Source: Desulfovibrio sp. UIB00 | GTDB lineage: Bacteria; Desulfobacterota; Desulfovibrionia; Desulfovibrionales; Desulfovibrionaceae | DNA length: 64,000 nt | NCBI RefSeq assembly: GCF_022508225.1 | Contig: NZ_JAETXJ010000009.1 | Span: forward strand, 1 to 64,000 | Reading direction: 5' to 3' | Part shown: one piece after another, positions 43,515-51,804 of the stretch | Numbering within the stretch: position 1 is the stretch's first letter | How the letters are laid out: each line of letters starts with the position of its first letter | Notes under the pieces: generated by a model | The model's input: only the letters and a program-made list of their open reading frames with translations | Database searches by the model: none | What the model was told of the DNA's origin: nothing | Position numbers and translations under genes: made by a program

Positions 43515-44284
43515 AGTTTTACCACTTCTTCTGCAAGCGAATTATACCCGAGCGCTCCCTTTGAGCGGGCGTCGATATCATAAATGGTGCACCCCTGGGC
43601 GCTGGCCTCGCGAAAGTGCGTGTCCACCCCAATAACCGTTGAAAACATGGACTGCCCCATTTTGCGCCGCATCAGTTCAAGTACCCGTGTGCAGGCTTTT
43701 GCTCTCCTGTCGTACATGGTGGGCACCGCCCGGTAACGTACGGGCCTGCCCAGAGCCTTGTTCAACGTATGCAACGTGTCAAACAGCAGCTTGAGCCCGT
43801 GCAAGGCAAGAAAATCTGTCTGGATCGGAATTATCAGCAGGTCTGCGGCAACCAGCGCATTGACCAGCAGAATGCCCACATGGGGCGGACAATCCAGAAT
43901 TATGTAATCGTATTCATCGCGCACATGCGTGAGGCTGCGGAGGAGCACACTTCCCTTGGCCTGACGCTCGCGAAAGTCAACTTCAAGTTCTGAAAGCCGT
44001 ATGCTACCCGGTGCCACGTCCATTCCCGGCAGCGCCTGCACATGGATAAGATCGGGCCAGATCACGGGCCAGGCATCTTCCTGCGCAAGAAAAAGATCGT
44101 GCAGGCTGCAAGTGATGCCTTCGGGGTATATTCTCGCATGCAGCGTGGCGCAGGCGTGGGGGTCAAGATCAAGAACAAGAACTTTTTTCCCCATGCGGGC
44201 AAGCGCGCTGCTCAGCGAAATGGATGTCGTGGTTTTGCCGACGCCCCCTTTTTGATTGGCAATAGCCAGAACTTTTGCACACAT
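43508..44284 (-). CDS. parA: ParA-family ATPase in the chemosensory operon
   Basis: A 258-residue ParA/MinD-like ATPase. The deviant Walker A is QKGGVGKTTTSISL, with the signature Lys two positions after the first Gly pair; switch I is LDLDPHACAT, and Walker B is YIILDCPPHVG. Chemotaxis operons of Vibrio and Rhodobacter carry related ATPases (ParC, PpfA) that place the signalling cluster at poles or at regular sites, so the same is likely here. No parB or parS is near, which argues against chromosome partition. It lies 10 bases after cheR. Confidence 0.88.
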   Translation of the reverse strand: MCAKVLAIANQKGGVGKTTTSISLSSALARMGKKVLVLDLDPHACATLHARIYPEGITCSLHDLFLAQEDAWPVIWPDLIHVQALPGMDVAPGSIRLSELEVDFRERQAKGSVLLRSLTHVRDEYDYIILDCPPHVGILLVNALVAADLLIIPIQTDFLALHGLKLLFDTLHTLNKALGRPVRYRAVPTMYDRRAKACTRVLELMRRKMGQSMFSTVIGVDTHFREASAQGCTIYDIDARSKGALGYNSLAEEVVKLW

Positions 44285-44294
44285 GGTATCAGCA

Positions 44295-45821
44295 TCAGCT
44301 CATTTTTCTGTAAACGATGGTTCCCTTGTGGTGTTCAAGCTGGAACGCGCGGCTGATGTTGTGCAGGGATTCGGAATGCCCGATAAGCAGCGCGCCATTG
44401 ATTTCAAGGTTGTCGTAAAATGCGTTGATAACCTTGCGCTTCATTTCATCGTCAAAGTAGATGATAACGTTGCGGCAGAAAACAATCTGCGATTTTTCAA
44501 CGCGCTTGAGCTGTTCCCTCTCGTTGAGGTTAATGGGCCCAAAGGAAATGAGCGACTTCAGTTCCGGCTTGACCCTGTACTGCGTGTCTTCCTTGATAAA
44601 GTAGGCATCCACAATTTCCTTGGGGGTCGTGCGCAGGGCATAATCGTTGTAAACACCCCGGCGGGCAGCCGCCAGCACGGCCTCAGAAAGATCGTTGGCT
44701 GTGATCTTGATATCCCAGCTGGAAAGCTCACCTTTCAGAACCTCACACAATATGATGGCAAGCGTGTAGGGTTCTTCGCCCGTGGAACAGCCCGCCGACC
44801 AGATGCGCAGCTTTTTGCGCCCAGCCTTGCGGCACTGGTCAAGAATGTCGGGCAGCACGCTTTTTTGAAAAACTTCAAGCTGCGGCGGATTGCGGAAAAA
44901 GCTTGTTTCGTTGGTTGTCACCACTTCAAAAAGCTTTGTTAGCTCTGTGCGGCGGCTGCCGTCAAAGCGCAGAAAGTTGTAATAGTCGCTGTAACTTTTA
45001 AGGTTCAGTTCCTTGATGCGGTTTGAAAGCCGGTTTTCAACAAGGTATTTTCTGTTTTCAGCGATGAAAATACCGCACTGCTGATAGATGAAATCGCGCA
45101 GTTGCAGAAATTCCTCGTCAGATATCTGCAAATCCTTGCGGAAGGGCGATGCTGCACGGGCGTTGTCTGCCATTTGCGTGGGCGAGCGAAAAGCCGCAGC
45201 AGGGGTGAGCGGCGGACGCATGGCGCTGGTTGCTGGTGCGGTTTGCGCGGGCCGTGTGGCTCCAAGGCCGCCCGCAGCAGGCGCGGGGCTTGCAGTGCGC
45301 GGGGGCAGGGCCGACCCCAACGGAGGCCGTGTTGTTTGCCCCAGGCCTGACTGTCCTAACCCAGTTTGCCCGAGAGGCGGCCGCGTTGTCGCACCAGACA
45401 GCCCGGTTGCTGTCTGACCAAGCCCGGATTGTCCAAGGCCGGATTGACCAATTCCAGATTGTCCAAGGGGCGGTCGCGTTGCCGCAGGCGCAACGGGGCT
45501 GGTGGAACCGCCTGCTGGCGCTGTGCCACCCAATCCTGTGCCAGCGCCTGCACCCGCCGGTGTGCGGAATGCAGAACCTGTCAGGCCTGCGCCTTGCGCC
45601 GGGCTTGCAGGGGCAGGAGCCGTTGTTCTGAATGGCGAGGCCGGAGCGGGCGCAGATGGTCTGGCAGCCGGAGCGGCCGGCGCTGCCCCGGGCGTTGGCG
45701 TCACGCCAAGCCGTGGACGTTGCTCTGCGGGAGTAGTCGCGCCGCCAGCAGATGAGCCGTTGCCGCTGTTCTGGGCAGAGCCGAGCGGGCTTTTGGGAAA
45801 TAACGTAGGGGGCTGAGACAT
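44295..45821 (-). CDS. cheR: CheR methyltransferase with a long low-complexity N-terminal region
   Basis: A 508-residue protein. The C-terminal 270 residues are CheR, which methylates receptor glutamates with SAM: ISDEEFLQLRDFIYQQCGIF begins the N-terminal helical part, TTNETSFFRNPPQLEVF is conserved, and LRIWSAGCSTGEEPYTLAII is the SAM loop; VFCRNVIIYFD comes later. The first 230 residues are a Pro/Ala/Gly-rich segment with repeats of GQSGLGQ and TRPPLGQ, most likely a disordered tether. Starting 2 bases after the HEAT-repeat gene, it is translationally linked. Confidence 0.9.
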   Translation of the reverse strand: MSQPPTLFPKSPLGSAQNSGNGSSAGGATTPAEQRPRLGVTPTPGAAPAAPAARPSAPAPASPFRTTAPAPASPAQGAGLTGSAFRTPAGAGAGTGLGGTAPAGGSTSPVAPAATRPPLGQSGIGQSGLGQSGLGQTATGLSGATTRPPLGQTGLGQSGLGQTTRPPLGSALPPRTASPAPAAGGLGATRPAQTAPATSAMRPPLTPAAAFRSPTQMADNARAASPFRKDLQISDEEFLQLRDFIYQQCGIFIAENRKYLVENRLSNRIKELNLKSYSDYYNFLRFDGSRRTELTKLFEVVTTNETSFFRNPPQLEVFQKSVLPDILDQCRKAGRKKLRIWSAGCSTGEEPYTLAIILCEVLKGELSSWDIKITANDLSEAVLAAARRGVYNDYALRTTPKEIVDAYFIKEDTQYRVKPELKSLISFGPINLNEREQLKRVEKSQIVFCRNVIIYFDDEMKRKVINAFYDNLEINGALLIGHSESLHNISRAFQLEHHKGTIVYRKMS

Positions 45822-45823
45822 AC

Positions 45824-47761
45824 CTACTCCTGTTCGGCCTGGATCGTTGCCACCGCTTCTTCCGCTGCATGCTGGATATCCGGGTCTTCATGATTCATCA
45901 AACCCAGCAGCACGCTAAAGGCCACATTGCCGCCGATCTTACCAAGAGCCTCAATAATTTTGAGGGCCACCATGGGGCTTGAACTCTCAAGCATTTGCGC
46001 CAGTTGCGGAACGGCATTGGCTACCTTGTGCATGCCCAGCGCATCAATGGCGCGTATGCGAACCCATTCATTTTCATCATCAAGCCCATTGAGCACATAG
46101 GGCAGCACAGTTGGGGAAGCGAGCTGCCCAAGCAGGTCAATTACTGCAAGGCGAACATCCTTGTCTTCATCTGTAAGGCGGGGCAGCAGCAGGGGCAGGT
46201 ATCCCTCGGCCTGTTCGCCAAGACTCTGGAAGGATTCCACCGCCACCTGCCGCGTGCGGGGCGATTCATCTTCAAGCGCTGCCGTTATTTCAGGCAGATT
46301 TTCTACAATGCCGTAACGGCCAAGGGCGTAAACGGCCATCATGCGCTGCATGGGATCTTCGCTCTTGGCGCGCTCCTTGAAGCGTTCGTTCAGCTTGGCG
46401 CTGTGCAGGTTGATGCAGGCTTCCAGCGCCATTTCCTTAACATCCACATAGCGGTGATCCAGCTGGGCGAAGACAAGGTCTTCCACATCAGGGCAGGTGG
46501 GCTGGTTGCCAAAGAAGACCAGTGCACTCTTAAGAACTTCCGCGTCTTCTGAATCATTCATGATGGTGATGAAGAACGGGGAGTCGGCGCAGTCGCCAAG
46601 TTGGGCCAGTTCCGCTGCTGCCATGCGCTGCAGTTCCGGGCTGGCATCCCAGAAAATATTCTTGAGATCAGGCACGCAACGGCGGTCTGCCATAAGATGG
46701 CAGGCCTCCATTGCCAGCAAGGTGCGCGATTCATCAACGCTGTTCAGGGCATCGCGTACGGAGTCATTGTAGCCGATGGCGGCTATGGCCTTGATGGCGG
46801 CTTCATAGAGTTCATCCTGGCGTTCCCTGTCGAGTGTGGCGGCCATGTTGATGATGTCCTCGGTGCACGCGTCCGAGCCGATGGCGCTCAGGCCTTGCAG
46901 GGAGGCCAGCAAAATGTCTTCATCATTGTCTGTAAGGGCGTCAAGCAGGTAGGAACGCAGCCTCTCCTGGGATTTGCCAGCCAGCAGCGACAAGCCCCGT
47001 CCGTTGAGAATCTGCACGATAGCTTTGACAATCTTGTGTCTCAGGGCTTCGCGAACATTTTCAAGTGAACTGAAGAGCAGGGGAATGGACTTTACATCGC
47101 CCATGTCGCCAAGGGCGTCCACAATGGCCGAACTCACAAGGGACGAGGCCTGGGAAAGCAGTTTCACAAGAGCGCTGGCGGCGGAGTAGTCCTTGATTTT
47201 CGCAAGGGCTTCCACCACGGCAAACTGCACCCATTCCTCATCGTGCATGGCCTGGCACAGGGAGTTGACGGCTTCGGGAAAAGCCAGTGTGCCAAGGCTC
47301 ACAGCAGCCTGATAACGCACGTTCACTTCCGGATCTTTAAGCAGGGCGCGGCAGAGCAGCAGACAGGACTGGTGCGTACGGCAGTATCCCAGAATATCTG
47401 TGATAAATATCCGCAAATCTGCATCGTCGTGCTGCAGGTAGGGCTGAATGCTCTCAATGCTGTCCGAGCCGATTTCGCGCAGAATGTCCATGGCCACGTT
47501 GCGCACAGGGGCTTCGTCGCTGCTCAGGAGCGGCAGCAGAGCTACAACCACCTGAGGCCCGCGAATTTTGCGCAGGGCGTATTCCGCTGCTTCCTGTACG
47601 CCCACACTTGGGCTTTTGATGTGTTCGCAGAGCATGGGAACGGCATCCTGGAGGCCCTGATCGCCAGCGCTGAATGCCGCGTCGCGAATCGCGTCATTTT
47701 CGCCCGACTTCAGGGCTTCAAGAATTGCTTTGTGCTGTGGATTTTCCATGTTCATAGTCAT
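45824..47761 (-). CDS. HEAT-repeat protein in the chemosensory operon
   Basis: A 645-residue protein made almost wholly of HEAT/PBS-lyase-type helical repeats of about 30 residues. Examples are AVPMLCEHIKSPSVGVQEAA, VVALLPLLSSDEAPVRNVAM, VLPYVLNGLDDENEWVRIRA and AVPQLAQMLESSSPMVALK. No catalytic motif or membrane segment is present. Such solenoids are docking surfaces. Its place between cheB and cheR suggests that it organises adaptation enzymes or the signalling array. I do not recognise a named gene. Confidence 0.85.
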   Translation of the reverse strand: MTMNMENPQHKAILEALKSGENDAIRDAAFSAGDQGLQDAVPMLCEHIKSPSVGVQEAAEYALRKIRGPQVVVALLPLLSSDEAPVRNVAMDILREIGSDSIESIQPYLQHDDADLRIFITDILGYCRTHQSCLLLCRALLKDPEVNVRYQAAVSLGTLAFPEAVNSLCQAMHDEEWVQFAVVEALAKIKDYSAASALVKLLSQASSLVSSAIVDALGDMGDVKSIPLLFSSLENVREALRHKIVKAIVQILNGRGLSLLAGKSQERLRSYLLDALTDNDEDILLASLQGLSAIGSDACTEDIINMAATLDRERQDELYEAAIKAIAAIGYNDSVRDALNSVDESRTLLAMEACHLMADRRCVPDLKNIFWDASPELQRMAAAELAQLGDCADSPFFITIMNDSEDAEVLKSALVFFGNQPTCPDVEDLVFAQLDHRYVDVKEMALEACINLHSAKLNERFKERAKSEDPMQRMMAVYALGRYGIVENLPEITAALEDESPRTRQVAVESFQSLGEQAEGYLPLLLPRLTDEDKDVRLAVIDLLGQLASPTVLPYVLNGLDDENEWVRIRAIDALGMHKVANAVPQLAQMLESSSPMVALKIIEALGKIGGNVAFSVLLGLMNHEDPDIQHAAEEAVATIQAEQE

Positions 47762-47778
47762 GTCCTGCTACGGTGGGG

Positions 47779-48843
47779 TCAGCCTCTGACCGTTGTTATG
47801 ATGGCGTTGGCAATATCATCCACATCGAGAATGAGGTTGGCGAGCTTGTTGTCTACAATCGCCTTGGGCATACCGTAAACGACACAGGAAGCCTCATTTT
47901 GCGCTATAAGGCAGCCGCCCTTCTCTTTAAGAACCTTGGCCCCTTCGCATCCGTCTGAACCCATTCCGGTAAGAATCGCGCCAAGCGTGCGTCTTCCCAT
48001 TGCTTTGCCCGCAGTTTCAAAAAGCACGTTTGCCGAAGGTTTGTAAAGGGCATCTCGTGGTTCTTCTGCAACAAAGATTTCTGGCAACGGGCCGCGCATG
48101 CGAATACCCAGATGTTTGCCGCCAGGGCAGACATACGCATGGCCAGTTTTGAATTTGTCACCGTCCTGGGCTTCGGTAACGCCGATCTTGCAAACACTGT
48201 CGAGGCGCTTGGCAAACGGATTTGTAAAAGCCGCCGGCATATGCTGCGCAATAAGTATGCAGGCCGGAAGATCCGCAGGCAGTGCCGAAAGAATCTTTTG
48301 CACCACTGGCGGCCCCCCGGTGGATACGCCGATTACAACCAGATCGCGCGGCCCGGTGCAGGGCGTTTGCACATAATCCGCAGGCTGCGAAGGCTGAGGG
48401 CGTGGAACTGGAACCTGAATTTGATTGATGCGCCTGTATTTAAGTTTGATGATGGTTTTGCGCCGTGCGATAGCCCGCACTTTGCGCTGCAGTTCCGCCC
48501 CAAAACACTCCCGGTCGCAGCTCATAGTTTTGGGAATAAAATCAAGTGCGCCGTACTCTAATGCCTTTAATGTGCTTTCCGCGCCGCTCTGCGTGAGAGA
48601 GCTGACCATCAGCACGGGAATAGGAGTCTTTTTCATCAACTGCTGCAAAACTCCAAGGCCATCAAGCCTTGGAAGGTCAACATCAAGCGTCATTACGTCA
48701 GGATCAAGTTCTTCGGCTTTTTCCAGGGCCTCCTGACCGTTGCGGGCTGTGCCCACAACCTTGATTTCAGAATCCTGCTCGAGAAGTGAAGTAATGGTGT
48801 TGCGCATAAAGGTTGAATCATCAACCACGAGGACACTGATCAT
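47779..48843 (-). CDS. cheB: Chemotaxis response regulator / protein-glutamate methylesterase CheB
   Basis: A 354-residue two-domain protein. The receiver domain has VVDDSTFMRN and phospho-Asp in VMTLDVDLPRLDGL. The methylesterase domain has VIGVSTGGPPVVQ (catalytic Ser), LIAQHMPAAFTNPF (catalytic His) and ILTGMGSDGCEGAK (catalytic Asp). It removes methyl groups from receptors and opposes CheR. It is the first gene of the operon, divergent from tRNA-Pro, so the operon promoter must lie in the 85 bases between it and the tRNA promoter. Confidence 0.93.
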   Translation of the reverse strand: MISVLVVDDSTFMRNTITSLLEQDSEIKVVGTARNGQEALEKAEELDPDVMTLDVDLPRLDGLGVLQQLMKKTPIPVLMVSSLTQSGAESTLKALEYGALDFIPKTMSCDRECFGAELQRKVRAIARRKTIIKLKYRRINQIQVPVPRPQPSQPADYVQTPCTGPRDLVVIGVSTGGPPVVQKILSALPADLPACILIAQHMPAAFTNPFAKRLDSVCKIGVTEAQDGDKFKTGHAYVCPGGKHLGIRMRGPLPEIFVAEEPRDALYKPSANVLFETAGKAMGRRTLGAILTGMGSDGCEGAKVLKEKGGCLIAQNEASCVVYGMPKAIVDNKLANLILDVDDIANAIITTVRG

Positions 48844-48929
48844 AGGATAAGCTCACTCCAAAAAATTCTCTCTCTATCTAGTTTTTGTATGCTACGTCAG
48901 GCATTATTTTTTTACAAATAAAAAATTAC

Positions 48930-48958
48930 TTGCCAAACTACTCAGTCTCGCTTATGTT
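48930..48958 (+). promoter_or_regulatory. Promoter of tRNA-Pro
   Basis: TTGCCA (48930-48935), 17 bases, then TATGTT (48953-48958), ending 11 bases before the tRNA 5' end. Confidence 0.7.
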
Positions 48959-48969
48959 CCCTCTCTCAA

Positions 48970-49047
48970 CGGGATGTGGCTCAGCTTGGCTAGAGCGCAG
49001 CGTTCGGGACGCTGAGGCCGCGCGTTCAAATCGCGCCATCCCGACCA
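48970..49047 (+). tRNA. tRNA-Pro(CGG)
   Basis: The 78-base cloverleaf includes CCA. The acceptor CGGGATG pairs with CATCCCG. The D arm is TGGCTCAGCTTGGCTAGAG, and the anticodon stem CAGCG/CGCTG encloses TTCGGGA, giving anticodon CGG. The T arm has GCGTTCAAATCGC. No integrase lies next to it. Confidence 0.95.
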
Positions 49048-49056
49048 GCAAAATCA

Positions 49057-49092
49057 AGGGTTTACGGTAACCGCCGTAAGCCCTTTTTTTGT
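49057..49092 (+). terminator. Rho-independent terminator after tRNA-Pro
   Basis: AAGGGTTTACGG and CCGTAAGCCCTT pair (one mismatch) around TAACCG, followed by TTTTTGTTTTT. Confidence 0.88.
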
Positions 49093-49253
49093 TTTTACAT
49101 CAAGCGAATCTTTCCTTTCGAGGATAAAGAGGCGCTCCATTGAAGAATGCGGCAAGCCGGAAGCAGAAATTATGCATCAGCGACAGGCCGTTATTGTCTC
49201 GCCACGATGTTTCGCAAAAATAATTTTGCGTGAATAGTATGTATTCTTATCGG

Positions 49254-49316
49254 CAAGAAAGCCCATTTCTTGAGGGATGCTCAGTACATCCCCCAAGAAA
49301 CGGGCTTTCTTCTATT
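49254..49316 (+). repeat. Long imperfect inverted repeat between tRNA-Pro and dapL
   Basis: AAGAAAGCCC-a-TTTCTTG-a-GGGATG pairs with CATCCC-c-CAAGAAA-c-GGGCTTTCTT, about 24 positions with a 7-base loop. On the plus strand CTATTTTACGG follows, so it may be a terminator for an unseen plus-strand transcript or a bidirectional one for dapL. A second small hairpin, CCGAGGtgggCCTCGG, lies at about 49326-49341. Nothing else is seen between 49093 and 49380. Confidence 0.7.
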
Positions 49317-49380
49317 TTACGGCAACCGAGGTGGGCCTCGGATGCTTTTGGTTTCGTTGCTCTAGAGGTGCGCTGCGCGT

Positions 49381-50607
49381 CTAGCTCAGTGAAGCAAGGC
49401 GTTTAATGGCTTCTTCTGTATCAGCCGGGGAGCCAAAGGCTGTCAGGCGCACATAGCCTTCGCCAGAAGCGCCAAAGCCAGCGCCGGGCGTGCACACAAG
49501 AGCCGTATTGTTCAGCACGTGGTCAAAAAATCCCCAGGAGGTCATGCCGTCAGGCACGCTCACCCAGATGTAGGGAGCATTGACGCCGCCGTAGACGGAA
49601 AGACCCATGCCGGTTACAGCTTTGCGCAGGCTTTCTGCATTGCGCTGGTAGCCGTGGATAACGTCCATGACCTGCGCCCGGCCTTCCGGACTGTAGGTGG
49701 CGGCAGCGGCCCGCTGCACAATGTAGGGGCAGCCGTTGTACTTGGTGCACTGGCGGCGGTTCCAGAGGCCGTTGAGCGCAACCTTGCCGCCCTTGCCATC
49801 GCTGACCTGAAGCGCCTTGGGCACAACAGTATAGGCGCAACGCAGGCCGGTGAAGCCGGCGGTTTTGGAGAAACTGCGGAATTCCACGGCCACTTCCTGC
49901 GCGCCTTCAAGCTCGTAGATGCTGTGGGGAACAGAGCTGTCGGTGATGTATGCCTCGTAGGCGGAGTCATACAGAATGACGCAGCCTTCGCGGCGGGCGT
50001 AGTCCACCCAACCCTGAAGCGCCTGACGCGAAAGCACAGTGCCTGTGGGGTTGTTGGGGTAGCACAGATAGATGATATCGGGCCGGGTTTTGGGAAAGTC
50101 CGGCACAAAGTCGTTTTCCTTGAGGCAGGGCAGGTACACGAGCCTGTCCCACTGCTTGCCGTCAAATTCGCCGGAACGGCCCGCCATGGCGTTGGAATCC
50201 ACATAGACGGGGTAGACTGGGTCTGTCACAGCCACAATGCTGTCAGCGGCAAAAAGTTCCTGAAAATTGCCCACGTCCGACTTGGCGCCGTCGCTGACGA
50301 ACACTTCATCGGCGCTCAGGTCAACGCCGCGCGCCTTGTAGTCGTGTTCCGCGATGATTTCGCGCAAAAAGGCGTAGCCCTGTTCCGGGCCGTACCCGTG
50401 AAACGTGGCGGCATCGCCCATATCGTCAGCAGCCTTGTGCAGCGCCGCAACAACGGCAGGGGCAAGGGGACGGGTCACATCGCCAATGCCCAGGCTGATG
50501 ACGCGCTTTTCGGGGTTGGCTTCCTTGAAGGAGGCGACCTTGCGGGCTATTTCCGCAAAAAGATAGTTGCTTTGCAGCTTGAGAAAATTGCTGTTTACGC
50601 TGGTCAT
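49381..50607 (-). CDS. dapL: LL-diaminopimelate aminotransferase
   Basis: A 408-residue PLP aminotransferase that turns tetrahydrodipicolinate directly into LL-DAP, bypassing the succinylase steps of lysine and peptidoglycan synthesis. [20 protein letters not shown] is the substrate loop typical of Dap[18 protein letters not shown], a Tyr/Asp pair around [11 protein letters not shown], and the PLP Lys in [14 protein letters not shown] are all present. The frame extends upstream, but AGAGGA before the ATG at 50607 sets the start. It pairs with dapF, 14 bases upstream, so the two adjacent steps are co-expressed. Confidence 0.93.
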   Translation of the reverse strand: MTSVNSNFLKLQSNYLFAEIARKVASFKEANPEKRVISLGIGDVTRPLAPAVVAALHKAADDMGDAATFHGYGPEQGYAFLREIIAEHDYKARGVDLSADEVFVSDGAKSDVGNFQELFAADSIVAVTDPVYPVYVDSNAMAGRSGEFDGKQWDRLVYLPCLKENDFVPDFPKTRPDIIYLCYPNNPTGTVLSRQALQGWVDYARREGCVILYDSAYEAYITDSSVPHSIYELEGAQEVAVEFRSFSKTAGFTGLRCAYTVVPKALQVSDGKGGKVALNGLWNRRQCTKYNGCPYIVQRAAAATYSPEGRAQVMDVIHGYQRNAESLRKAVTGMGLSVYGGVNAPYIWVSVPDGMTSWGFFDHVLNNTALVCTPGAGFGASGEGYVRLTAFGSPADTEEAIKRLASLS

Positions 50608-50621
50608 CACATTCCTCTGAA

Positions 50622-51479
50622 TCAGATGTGGTACGTGCCGGTGAAGACGGTGACGGCTCCGCCGGTCATGTAGACATGGTTGGAAATTTCGTCCCAATGG
50701 ATGTGCAGGGTGCCGCCTTTGAGCTCCACGTCAAGCTCGCGCCCGGTAAGGTTGTTGAGCACGCATGCAACCGCAACGGCGCATGCGCCGGTGCCGCAGG
50801 CAAGGGTTTCGCCCGCGCCGCGTTCCCACACGCGCATTCTCACCTTGGTGGAAGAGATCACTTCCACAAATTCGGTGTTGGTACGCTGCGGAAACAGCCT
50901 GTGGTGCTCAAAGCTGGGGCCGATCTTGGGCAGATCAAGGTCGTCTATGCCTTTCATGAACACAACCGCATGCGGGTTGCCCATGGAAACTGCGGTAATA
51001 TCATAGCCAGCGCCGTCAACCTCGACAGGGCGGGCCACAAAGCGCTGGGCGCTTGTGTCGCCCTCGACCAGCACGGGAATGTTGGCCGGGGTCAGCACGG
51101 GTTCGCCCATATCAACCGTTGCGCCGCAAACCTCGCCGCCTTCAAACAGCAACCGGACGATTTTTTCCCCGGCGCGGGTTTCAACGCGGATAACATCCTT
51201 GGAAAGGATGCCGTGGTCGTGAACATATTTGCCCACGCAGCGGATGGCATTGCCGCACATTTCAGCCTCGGAACCATCAGAATTGAACATGCGCATGCGC
51301 ACGTCTGAAGTGCCGGAAGGCAGAATCAGTACGAGACCGTCAGACCCGACGCCGAAATGGCGGTCACTGATCTGTCGGGCAAGGTCGTTGGGGTTCTCGA
51401 CACGTTCTTCAAAGCCGTTCACATAGACATAATCGTTGCCGATGCCCTGCATTTTTGTAAAGCGCAGTGTTGCAGCCAT
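50622..51479 (-). CDS. dapF: Diaminopimelate epimerase
   Basis: A 285-residue enzyme converting LL-DAP to meso-DAP. The two catalytic Cys lie in [16 protein letters not shown] (about residue 75) and [16 protein letters not shown] (about 225). [19 protein letters not shown] is the family's opening motif (KM.G.GNDF). AAGGAG precedes the ATG. It is the first gene of dapF-dapL. Confidence 0.94.
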   Translation of the reverse strand: MAATLRFTKMQGIGNDYVYVNGFEERVENPNDLARQISDRHFGVGSDGLVLILPSGTSDVRMRMFNSDGSEAEMCGNAIRCVGKYVHDHGILSKDVIRVETRAGEKIVRLLFEGGEVCGATVDMGEPVLTPANIPVLVEGDTSAQRFVARPVEVDGAGYDITAVSMGNPHAVVFMKGIDDLDLPKIGPSFEHHRLFPQRTNTEFVEVISSTKVRMRVWERGAGETLACGTGACAVAVACVLNNLTGRELDVELKGGTLHIHWDEISNHVYMTGGAVTVFTGTYHI

Positions 51480-51804
51480 ATATACTCCTTATCATACGGG
51501 GGGCCGAAACAGGCTGCCCATAATTATCTTGGCAGTATCACAAATAAGTATTTATTCTGATTCAAGGCAAAAGTAAACACAGTGCGGCGCACCTGCCGTG
51601 AATCCAACGTGCGGCGGCGATTTAAGACGCAAAAAAAGCGGAGAGCCGCCAGACTCTCCGCTTGATGACCACTGGCCTTCGCCGTCCGTTGCGGCGAACG
51701 GCGAGGCCTGTGGCTCCCTGCGGCAGAACCGCAGGGGCCGGAGGCAAGGGGACCATCTTCCCCCCCGGGATGAGACCCCCTGCCCCCAACTATTTCTTAA
51801 CGAT
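51480..51804. other. Intergenic region between glnA and dapF
   Basis: Besides the glnA terminator this 325-base stretch holds no gene I can support. The dapF promoter should lie in about 51490-51600, but I see no strong -35/-10 pair. A GC-rich part at about 51668-51790 contains GAACGGCGAGG-like repeats of no clear meaning. Confidence 0.4.
51630..51663 (-). terminator. Rho-independent terminator of the amtB-glnB-glnA operon
   Basis: On the minus strand AAGCGGAGAG and CTCTCCGCTT pair around TCTGGCGG and are followed by TTTTTGCG. It lies about 140 bases after the glnA stop. Confidence 0.85.

Noticed and set aside
43508..44284. ParA as a chromosome- or plasmid-partition protein
   Set aside because: No parB or parS is near, and the gene overlaps cheW inside a chemosensory operon.
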